NCBI RefSeq assembly: GCF_001039355.2 | Contig: NW_019774402.1 | Coordinates: 804,470-868,469 of the forward strand | Reading direction: 5' to 3' | DNA from: Lingula anatina | Taxonomy: Eukaryota; Brachiopoda; Lingulata; Lingulida; Lingulidae | Length of the DNA stretch: 64,000 bases | In this document: piece after piece, positions 13,001 through 25,000 of the stretch | Numbering within the stretch: position 1 is the first letter of the stretch | Layout: the number at the start of each line of letters is the position of its first letter | Notes under the pieces: model-generated | Told to the model about the DNA's origin: nothing | The model's database searches: none | The model's input: the letters and a program-made list of their open reading frames with translations, nothing else | Translations under genes and position numbers: made by a program

Positions 13001-16000
13001 TGCAAAAAAGCCAATAACATTCATAAAAATAATTCAACCAAGCTGCCTTATCAACATCCACTGCCATCCAACAAAGCTGAAGTAACAAATATGGTTTGGC
13101 ACTGACTTGATCAACTTTGCCAAAATACATGCAAAAAAAAAAAAACTTTTTTGTAAAAATAATCTGGTCATGCCAATTTTCAAAAAAGAACCCTTATTTT
13201 CAAGCAAACAATTCTACAGCATCTGTATATAAAAATTATTTTAGAGAAAATATTAAACAGTAGTATAGGTGCACAGGCAAATGCATGATTTTTATATCCA
13301 TAAACAAAAAAACGTTTAGGGATCTGCCTTTGTTCACACTTCCTAGTTCTCATAAAGAAACAACGTTAATGCAGTCATGAACTAAGATGGCCACAAAAGC
13401 TGTATATAACCCCCCATACCTGCATTCCTCCTGTCCACCTCAGCCATGAACTGTGCAGAGTTCAGGCCCTGGAGTAGGTAGTCCAGCTCTGACAGGTTGT
13501 TGCTCAGGCTTGACTTGCCCCCCTGGGCTGGAGGTGGTGGGTGTGGCTTGGGTGGAGGTGGGGGACCCCCAGAGGTCATTGTCTGCCCAGTCTGGGTCAC
13601 TGTGGTCTGGTGCCGAATCATTTGTGGTTCGTAGAGTGGCTGCAAGAAAACACATTAGAGCCCTTTAAAAACAAGTTAGGTAAATAAGTCAGACTATTGG
13701 TATTACAGGAACCATGTGTGAAGGCATTCAAAAGTGTACAACAACTAGCCACTTCGGATACTCAACACTGACTCTGATGGATCGATCCATAAACACATCA
13801 GCAAAATCCTCTATTAGGAATTCATGAACCTTTCCTCAGATAATGTCCCTTTTCTGCTAAAATAAAATGTGTAAAAGAACAAGTATCATAAATGTTTTGA
13901 ATTGAAATGCCTGCCACTTACCCTTTCCTTTAAATTAAACATGTGACTTCCTTACTACGTGCTGCCAGTCAGGTCTATATTACAAAATTAACAAGCATAT
14001 TGTAATGTTGCCCCATCTCAATCATGTTACCACCCCATACTGTATCTATATCTTATCTATATCATGTAGTCACACACACCTGTACCAACCAAACACAAAA
14101 CATACTATCACATAAATACTGAATAGCTATCATAGCATTGTGCACATTTAATACAGTATTTTTTAATATACAGTCCCTATCTGTATATATCTTTACCAGT
14201 ACTGTCTATCTCTTGGATTAATTACAGCATTTTTTCTGTTCACTCACCTTTATGGTACACACAGTAATAAATCTTGATCAATCATGAAATGTCACCAAAT
14301 CTCAGCAACAAAAATGTTTTATGAAGCACTGTTTTTAAAAGTCACTAGCATGAATAATAAAAAAGCCTTGTTCCGTCAGCCAATGTAGCCCAGGATCCTA
14401 TGTTTTGCACTATGGCCAGCATCAACTACACTCCCTACAGAACTTGTGGCCACAGTTGCACTGACTCATCTGTATGATACTCCTACCATACTGTCATGAT
14501 TTACCAGCTATAGAATCTGGAGGCATGTGTTGGCTGTAAAACTCTATTATACATACACAGCACCCAGCCAGAGCTCTATTGGCAAACAAGTTGAAGCCTG
14601 CTCTTTTATTATTCGGTAAAATTCTTTTCATGACTTGTTATTTAGATTGTTTTTAGATAACATTCTACTATGTTTGTATGAGATATTTCTTACTGTACAT
14701 TTTGACATTTTATGACTACAATAACATTGATATCCCACTGCTTATGCATGATATGTCAACCACATTAAAAGAGTCGTTAAAATTAAATCAATGTTTTAAA
14801 AAACTGAAGCACTTGTGCTACTGAAATTGGTTGACTTTTCATCAATGAATATGGACAACTGTAATATTTGATCTTCCTTGCAACAGAACCAAAGAAAATT
14901 GCATTAGAATGGAAAATGCTATCTTTGCAATTTGATTGATCAGTGACGAAAAAAGACGAGCAAAATATAAAAGAACTGAGTCAAAGTCCCATAAGAGGAA
15001 TAACTCTGACTTGTAAGGTGATTCAATTTTTTCTGCTTAAAATTTATTGGACAATATTACAAGTCAAAATATATTCAAGGAACAGATTGTCAGTTTTATG
15101 GGCAAGATTTCAAATAAGATAATGCAAGCACATTAAAATCATTTCAGTTGTATCTGATGGACATCTTCATAAGGTTCCCCAGGTCATCACTGGTAAACCA
15201 TGCATTCATACCTACAAAAATGCAGATGGTATTCAACACAGGAAGATGAACGATGACATGGCATTGTGGTTTTCCAACTAAAACTCCCCATGGTCTGTTC
15301 CTATCTAACCACAACACACAAGTAAAACTGGCATCTGAAAAAAACTGTATCCTGAAAGTCACAGGATGTTTGTTACAAAACTATAAATATATATGTAAAT
15401 ATCAGAGAGAATATGCACTGATATAGTTCACGGTCATACATTTTTGGGAAAAAGATGGGCAGAGACAACTTTCCTCACGTAACCTGACTTTCACCATAGC
15501 TTTGAATGCTATGTGACATATGCCTAGCTTGCTTCCTCAGATACATGTGGTATACTGAAGTACAAGTTTCAGTTCAGTTTTCAAAGTTACACTAAAATCA
15601 AAATAGCCTTTTACTCATACTGGATACCTGAAATCCCCTTTTAAGGTGTAAAGCATGTAATCCTAGCCCTGATAACTTAGGAAAAGACACTGGAACCTAC
15701 ATTACCATGTAATTTATCAATGCAGAGTGATCTGGAAGCCAGTTAGCCAATGCAAACTTTTAAACTGAAGTGACCCGAAATCCCATTTTAAAAGGTTTAA
15801 AAAATCTAATAGATTTGTGTTCTACGGTAAATTTGACCCAGACAATATCTAATTTCATGTAGGTTTTCCCAAGCATTTCTATAAATACTACTAAAATACC
15901 CTAGTGTAATAATTTTTTGCTTTAAAATATCAAATGTAAATAGAACTAGACTAAAATCTAAATCTTGCAATATCTAAAGGTAATGCCATAAAATGACACC

Positions 16001-19000
16001 AAATTATAAAATAAATTCATGCAGCCCATATATGGAATTAAAAAAGCAGACAAAACACGTGATGGAATGTGTTCCATTAACCAAATATAAATGAACATAG
16101 CTGTGGCTTACAGGCATAGTTTTGATGTCTCATTCCACCCACAACCAAAACAGTTAAATAAAAAATTCCAAAAATATGCTATCATCTGTTGGATAGAGTC
16201 TGATCTGACTAACCAAGTACAGAATATCATAAAATAGCTCTTATTTTTGTAAAAAGCTTGCAAAAGAGATGGAAATGTGATATAATAGTCTTTAAAAATT
16301 CACTTACAGAAATAGCAGCCATCATCTGAAAGGTGAAGCAATTCAGAAGAATGTTTGATTGAAACCATTAGATATAACTCACTGACAGACTGATGGTTAA
16401 ATCCATTCAACCATTCAATCAATACATTACCTGTCACTCAAAATAATTTACACATACTGCAGGAGAAAAGAAAGCAGGAGAGTCATGCACCCATACTCTC
16501 TTAGGTCAGTGCTTGCCTTCTTTTTAAAAGTTGTCCAAATTCAAAAGTTTGTGGTGTTTGTCCCTATCTTACATAACTATTCCCCCACACCCTTTCAGAA
16601 TCATATCGGATTCTGATCCATGACCAAGTCATGACTGGAGTCACAGTCTAGGACTTTTATCTGCTACATATTTATCCACCATGAAGACTGGTGTATGTTC
16701 TCAAACTAGTACGCAAACAAATTTATTTTAGAAAAGAAATAATTTCAGATGACAAAAATAATGTGTGTTTAAATTTTTCTGATATATTTGGCATTTATGC
16801 TCAGATGGAGTATGTGTCTCTAGGATTTTTCCATTGAATTACTTTGTACTGCATATTTCACAATTTGGGATAAAATGTTATTGATAATAATCAAAACTTA
16901 CCACATAGGCTAGGTATAACTAAGACTGTCTGATAATGTTTCTACTAGTGTATAAAATCTTTGCAGCTACTGCAGGTCTATACAACTACTCCACGTGGAA
17001 GTGAAATTTTCATTTAATCTGCTAAACTAAACCCATGCAGACAACATTCTTTGCATCTCTCAGAAGCTAATAACATTAGAGCCTGGCATTTACCTTCTTA
17101 TTTTCCAATGGGTTGTAACTCGGCAAAGTCCAGGTGAAGCTTGTTCCTCAGAGGAGGAGTAAATAAAGGCAACAGTCTGAACATTTTCAAAGAAATTAAC
17201 TTCCTTGTAATTTGAAAAGGAGATTAAATTGTCTGCTGCGCAAGAGAAAAAAACATATTATCTACAACCTGCAGTAAGAAATGAGTATGTCATTTTTTTC
17301 TTCAGACAATGAAACTGATAGGTCTGTAATGTAATAAATCCACTTAACCTTGCAGATTCATGTATGTAAAAAATCCTAACAAGGAAGCATAGCTATCATC
17401 TTAAAATGCCAACAAAATCATCACCATAACCATTATCATCATCATTATAACCATTATAGGCATTATGTTAAAATTCCATTTCAGTTCCCTGTATCTGTTA
17501 TGTCTTTTCACTTACTTTTCTTCACTGTTGTCTGAAATTGCCTCTTAGCCAGCACCAACAGCCACATACCATCACAGACAGGAAGTAATGCATATTTATC
17601 ATGTAAGATTATGTTCACAACTGGACTAAGTTAAACCTGAACTGGTTTGAGGCCCCATTCAGAACAGGGACTAACTAGTCTGAGGGCCAAATATGGCCGA
17701 CCCACTTGAGTACTTCCCCATGGGATATCTATTTAGTGTACTAGTATGTTAGCAGATTAGATGGCAAGCTTTGTAGTAGGTTGCCATAATTGAACCTTGG
17801 ACTAGTTAGTCCCCTATGCTGGGTCTTCTGTCCCATTTAGATCGAGAAGAGCCAAGTGCTAGCTAGTCCATGACCCAAATATGGCGGACCTGCATGAAAG
17901 GAAGACCACTTAATCCTGTAATGGTCTCTCTGCCTCTCACGGCTCCCCACGCATCGTCCCTCGACCAGTTGAATTGAGCCGAGATTTAATTACTGTGCCC
18001 CTGCAGGGACGCCACATGGGGAGCGGAGAGACAATTACAGGATTAAGTGGTCTTCCTTTCATGTAGGTTCGCCATATTTAGGTCGCGGCCTAGCTAGCAC
18101 CCGGCTCTTCTTGATCCCAATGGGGCCTTAGACACCATTGGTCTTAGAAGATTGATCCAACTCTGCAGGGACGTTCGCTGAATGCAATCAGCTTAACTGA
18201 ATGACACACCTTCCCTTGGGATTGAATAGAATTCAGAAAAGCTGATTATACATATGCATAGTAAACAAAAGGAGGCACATCAATCAGTTAAGCCGATTGC
18301 CCTCAGCGAGAGTCCCTGCAAAGTTGGATCGATCTACAAAGACCAATGGTAATTATGCGAATGAGGTCTTGCTCACCAGATGCTCTGATTTCACTAGGAC
18401 CCTGATTGCCCTTTGGAAATTTTAATCCCATTAAAAGCAATCTATTAGTCTCTGATGTCAGATTATTTCCTGTCTCAGTAGGTCCTACCAATATACGATT
18501 ATAATAATATTATTACCTGTGTATCCTGATGAAGACTTTCAAGCACGTCTTGTGATGGGGGAGGAGGAAGTGGTGGTGGGTTATCGTCCAACGAATCCTG
18601 TGATCCTCCAAAGTTGTTATGTACTGGTTGAGCTGCCCCTACTGCAGCATGTTGATGGTACTGTTGCTGTTGTTGGTGGTGATGTGGTTGCTGATGATGT
18701 AATTGTTGTTGTTGCTGTTGGTGATGTGCCAGCTGTTGTTGTTGATGATGTGGCTGCTGCTGATGCTGATGTTGATATCCAGATAGGTGCTGTGATGTAG
18801 TAGACTGTAAGTCTGCTAGAAGAGCATCTGAAATGACATAAACAGTCAACTCCGCTTATTATTATTGCATAAAGATCAAATCATTGTCATTGGCATGCAC
18901 AACTCGATATATGGCCATAACATTGTGAATAAATGTTCTTTAATCAGCACATTCAAAATGCTTTACATGCGCAAGTACAGATAATGTTTTTTTAAGCTTG

Positions 19001-22000
19001 ATGATATGGCCAGATAACTGTAAATTAATATCTAGATCGTCTGAAAATCTCTCTCAAGCACCAATACCCAACCACTTATTTCCATCAAGCAGACTTCAGT
19101 ACAATCCCCATAGAAATTGAAAAACAAACCCTTCAAATTAAACACATTTTCCATCTTAAGCCAATAGTAAAAAAATCTGATGAAAATCATTTTTAAAGTA
19201 CACAAAAATTTAAACCACCATTGTCACATTGCCTGGCTCTCTTACCCTGTGTCCTTCCTTCTCCAGCCAACTCTGAACCTTAACTGTGCTACCTTCAATC
19301 TGTTGTTAAACTAATTATCTTGGGACAAAACAGTATGACACTATTCTGAAGATAATGTGCCCAAACCACAAATTTACCTTGGAGATTAAAAGAAAATACC
19401 CCAGCGCAATGTATTCAATGTATTAGTGGCCTACCTGGTGACTCATGTCAAAGCTGTCTACAGGATGAGTGCAGGCAAAATACATGTAGCCAGATATATT
19501 ATGTATGAGTCAATTTTTGTCATGATAAATAATTCTTAACACCATTTCGTAGAGGGAATCTTTTTATCATGATATATATCTATATCTATACTTGCACAAG
19601 TATGTTAAGGGTGGGTACTTACAAAAATATGAAAAATATGTTTTGAAAGAAACTCGTTTCCTATACTTTCAAGAAATAAACTTCGGAACATGCCTGCACT
19701 TTCAAATGTTGATGTAGATTGGCATTAATCAATGTTACCATGTTTGTTCCTTTTCTCAATTGCAAAACTGGCTAACTGATATGGTTTGTGCTCGTCTCTG
19801 CCCAGGACATCCTGGATATATATAATCCTTCCTACAATCAGTGTGGTTTATATTACCTGTTATCCTGTAAGCCAAGTATGATGTTCAAAGAAGCCAGTTC
19901 ATATCGTTCTTGCTTCAGCTGCTTTTCTCCTTGAATGCATAGCATCATTTTAAAACTTGGATTTAAGGTTTCAATTCTGTTTACTTGAAAGAACTTAATC
20001 TCAACCCATTTGCATATAAATAACTGTTTTTCTCCACTAAAATACCTAACAAGTCTTTCATTGAAAGGTATTAAAGCCAATAGTCCTTAATGACTTTGGT
20101 TTTAAAAGGAAACAAACAACAAGATAAAAATGCCAACAACTGATAATTTTGCCTTATGAGAACCATTTGTAAACTAGAACCACATCCACCTAACTCCCTC
20201 ATTGACATATGAATGCAAAATACATGATAAACTATTCAGAGGTAGAATGTCAGCACGTTTTTGTATGTTAAATAAAACCATCTAAACCACATGACCAAAA
20301 TGTATACAATATAATGTATTTATACACATTCCTGAAAACACCTTACATGGAACATGGAACTATAGATCACCTGCATGGCATTCCAAATTACATACACACA
20401 TACAACAGAAAATACCCTAAAGTTTCATAGTTCAAGAGCTAAATGTTTCTTATCCTGAACCTTTTGTTTTCATAACTTTCTATTCATCATGATTTATGTT
20501 TAGACCATCACATTTTTCTTTCAATTTCAGGGGCAATCTTTTACTTTTTATTTTACTCAGACGATACCCCAAAAAGACTTCACACATTCAATCTTAACTT
20601 CCAGCTCCAGCAGAAGTCTTAATTTCATAATGGCATTTTTTTTCCTCTCATTTTTCCACTAAGTAAGTAAAGTTACTTTTAATTGTACCTAATATGTCCT
20701 TAACATTTCAGCCTAACTTAAAAATCTACTCCAGTTTTCATCAGGATATAATCATTGCTAATTAATGTCTATAACAGCACATATACCATTCTGGTCCCAA
20801 ACCACAAAGCAGCTGGTGTAAGAAAAAAATCTAGCAGGTAAAAGATAGTGTTCACATACCTGCACTACTCACCGTCCACTGACAGGAGCATCCAGGTGGA
20901 GGTATGTGTGTTAAAACAGCTTAGTATGCAGAACAGATCACCCTGGTCATGTGGCTGGCATTATATAGAAATGTGCTTGAACACTCAATGTAAACACACA
21001 GGGAAACCCTAGCCATTTGGCCCAGGTAATGAATGTATTTGTACCCTCTATCAAAATCCCACGCAGTGCTAGGACAGAATAATAGGTTGCACTTTTTAAA
21101 TGTAGAGTAGCCAACCATAGCAAGTAAAAGAAAAAATCTAGGAAATTTGAGTTCTCATGGACTCATTCTGCTTTTACTTTACAGAGATTTCAACAGATCA
21201 AATTAGATCTATTGATGAGATGGCCATGACTAGGTTTATATTTGGCCTTGTGCTAGGGTGTAGACCACAGGTAACAAGGTGCAGTCAACTTTAGGCTATG
21301 TCAATCTATAGGTGATGGGCTGTTAAATATGGTACTAGAGGTTATGTAAACTAGGGAAGGTCTCCTGTTTCTTCAGTATTGATAAAACCATGCCCCTCTG
21401 TTTGTTGCAGATCAAAACGAGACAAAATAATTGAATTTCTAATAATAAAAATAAAACAGTATGCCTTTAACAACCAACCCAACCCACCTTCCAAACACTA
21501 TTTCAGCTAAAATTAATTATCAAAAATAAAAATATTTCAATATTCCAGAATTTCCTGATGATACATGAAAGAGCATGATGTCTCCATATAAATATCACAA
21601 TTTACAATATTATATATTTCACTCAAATGAACTGTACATGAAAAGAAGCTTGATCCAGTCTTCAGATGTAGATATGATGGACGAATTGACCCATACATTT
21701 AATACAAAGAATGAATGGAGGTATACCTCACCCTGAAAATGTGAACATTTAGGGCCAGGTATGCCTCCACATGCTACATACATTACTGCCCAGTTGGATA
21801 TCTGTTGAAGCAAGTCTAGATCATCTTCTTAGATCAATACAGTTAAGGACATGCTAGTAAGCACATGTTTGGTACATGGACTTCTCAGTCAAATTGATCA
21901 ACTCCAGCTTGGTCCTTGTTATAACTATATTACAGGATTAAAGTTATTAGTTTTGTTGTGTTCGGCATCTTCCAAATAACTGCTTTCTTCTTAACAAATC

Positions 22001-25000
22001 ATATCAATACAACAGGTTAAGTAATTCCATTGCCTGGTAGAACTAAGCTGATATTTTATTTAATTGCTTAAATAAATTTAAAAAAAAAAAAAAGAATCGA
22101 ATAATATGTAAAAACTTACATTTGTCAAAATCAAGTGCTATTTAATCTAGCTGTATTCCTTTTGAGACCAATAAAGAAATGAAGTGCTTCTATCTCACCA
22201 GACAGTGCAGTAGCAGTTCTATAGAAAACTAAATCTCAACTACCACACTAAGAGCATTCTGATGTGATGAGAAATGGCATGGCACATTGAAGACTTGAAC
22301 TTTGCTTGGGATATCAATAACCTGTTGATAATCAAGACTTACGTAAGTCATGAACAATTTTTGCACAGAATGAGTTTTTTTACATTTAAAGATATGCAAT
22401 ATTTCAAAGCATGTTTAAGTAAAGATTTTACAAATTCATGTGTTACACGTACACCAGATCAAACAATTCACTAGCACTTGATGTATTTTTCAAATAAAAG
22501 CCAGAAAACTAACTTGTCTTTTTGTCTGTTGGCACTGAATACTTGACTAACAAAAACTTGACTAAGCTTGCCTAAATGCTCTTAACAGTGCCATAAAATG
22601 TATCTATGACACATTTGATTAATAGGGAGAATTTAAAAGCAGATGAAAGTGGTTTACTATGAAAGAAGATGGATTATGCATTCATGTCTGATGTCAAGAG
22701 ATTTCAGAATGTGCAACCATCACTCACCAAGAACAAAGTATTTGCTGAAGCCAAACTGTTAACAATTTAGTACTTCGGCTTTAGGTATATTGTGAATATG
22801 ATGCAGTTACCATTGTATTTTTCTCAAATCTGGGAATGGATATCTTATTAACCAACTCCTAAAACTACAACAAACTTTCAATAAAAACAGAATAAAATTA
22901 CAGGTTTTAAAAACTCATTCAAGTGGTCCCAATCACAGCTTTGAACTGCCTGATCTCCTGCCAAGAGCCATCCTGTTCCAGTGACTACACGCTGAGACAC
23001 TATCTACATCTACATCTACAGTTTTAAACACATAATTCATGAATTAGAACACGCTGATAATTAATTATCATAATAATATTATTTTTAAGGGTTGGTTTAA
23101 TAACACAAATTAAAAGCATCATAATACATTGATTATATTTAGCATATATTTATGTCTAATATCATAATTGAAATAAGTAATGAATCCTTTACAGGAGGCA
23201 GCATTAAAGGCAACAAATTTAGAGTAATAACAATTTCTTCTAGTAGAACAGCAAAATCTGAATCCTGCTGGCACAAAAGAATAGTACTATTCTATTACTT
23301 AATATGTTATCTAGGTGTGATACACTCTAGTCTTCCACTAAGAAAAGACTAACCAGACTCTGAGTCAAATAAAGCGCAAACTTGTTAGTAATTTTTCCTT
23401 CCTTTTACAGATGGGGGCATAGTAGTTTTCAGTGCAAACCTATAATGATGTTTCAATCAGAAAAAACTAGTAGGGACACAGGGGCGTTACCAGACCATTC
23501 AAAATTGTACGCACAGATTTTGAAAATTCTCAGGTACGATTATATTCCGTGAAAAATACACTGAATTTTTGGAGAATAACATCATGGTTGACTCAAAAAA
23601 TTGTACGCACAGTGCATCCGTGCGTATGCCTGGTTACGCCCCTGGGACACATCAATAAAGTTGCAACTTTTAATTTTTTATACTTTCTAAACTTGCACAT
23701 TTTAAGGAAAACAAAAGATTTATACGATCTATATCATATGAGATTCATAAGCCTTTATGTATTATGATGACTAACAGTGGTAGTTACACAGGAAATGACA
23801 GTAAGACGAACACTCTCTACCAGAGGCCTTCTAGCTGTTACAAAATCCATTCAATTTCAATAGCCAGAAGGCCTATGGTAGAGAGTAAAAGAAGTACTGT
23901 TTCATTAGCTACTTCCACGTTGGGTATCCTGCTATTTTACTAAAACAAAATCAACAAAACAAAGTGACTAGTTGGCAACTCAATTAGAACACGGATTTAA
24001 ATCAAAGTGATAAAAAAGGCAATAATGATTAAAAAAATAAATGAGCTGTAAATGCTTCTATTTCCAGCAATTCAATTCTTTTTGTTCTATTTTAATCTGA
24101 CAGCAGTCTGCACAAACACTGCTATCTCTATTACTTTGCATACCAATGGTTTGTTCTCAATATCACCTGACAAAGCATATCTGCATGCAAAATTGACAAA
24201 GAAAATACCTACTAAATTTCCTTTTTTTCAATAACCCTGAAATCATCCTCATTTGATCTCCTAAAACCACCTGTTACTTCTTACAGGCAAAAATCAACAA
24301 AGAAATATCATGAAATGAGATTCATCAATTCATATTTTCTTTGTATAGACTTGTATGATCTAATGTAATACAGGGCAAATGTAATGACACCAATTCCCTT
24401 TCTGTAAACATTCCAGTTACCCACAGGTATGGTTGCCATGGGAACAATGTTGTTTGATGAAAGCACAGTGCTGAAGTTTATGCTTTCTGACTTAGTGTAA
24501 ACTGTGGAGAGCCCTTGGTAAAAAGGTTCCCCATGTTGACCTTGCATTCTTGAAATGCTAACTTAAGCCTGACAGTTGATATAAATTCCTTCTACTTGCA
24601 CCTCTCCTGATGTAGGTAGCTATAATGGCATGTATAAGTTCTCCTCAGACTGAATATTTTCCAAAAAACAAAAGGGGTGCAGTCTCAAAACAAAATGCAG
24701 CACTGTCTGCGAATTGACTGCCCTTACAGCAGCAGTCTCCACTAATAATAAAAATCTTCAAAGACAGTCGCGCTAAAATCCAGTCTTGGCTTTATTCATG
24801 ATTGGAACTTTCATTAGAATTCATCAGAACTGAAAAATTAAAAACTGTTACAATAATGGCATCAGGGGACAGGGTCAGCATTGCCCAGATATATTGGTGA
24901 GTCAAGTCACTGAAAATTATACTGATGGCATCATACATACTGTAATTAGACAACATATGCAGCATACACCAAAAAAAGGGCTTCTTTATACATATACACA

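Noticed and set aside
17088-17140. Possible extra paxillin exon on the minus strand ending [11 protein letters not shown] before a GTAAAT donor
   Set aside because: In that frame a TGA lies just upstream, and the only acceptor after it would need a phase-1 join. The neighbouring exons are both phase 0.
18519-18800. Plus-strand ORF rich in Val/Asp opposite the paxillin LD1 exon
   Set aside because: It is the antisense shadow of the Gln/His repeat codons.
23549-23767. 72-aa plus-strand ORF
   Set aside because: It starts inside the 23479-23644 MITE and runs past its end; no coding support.
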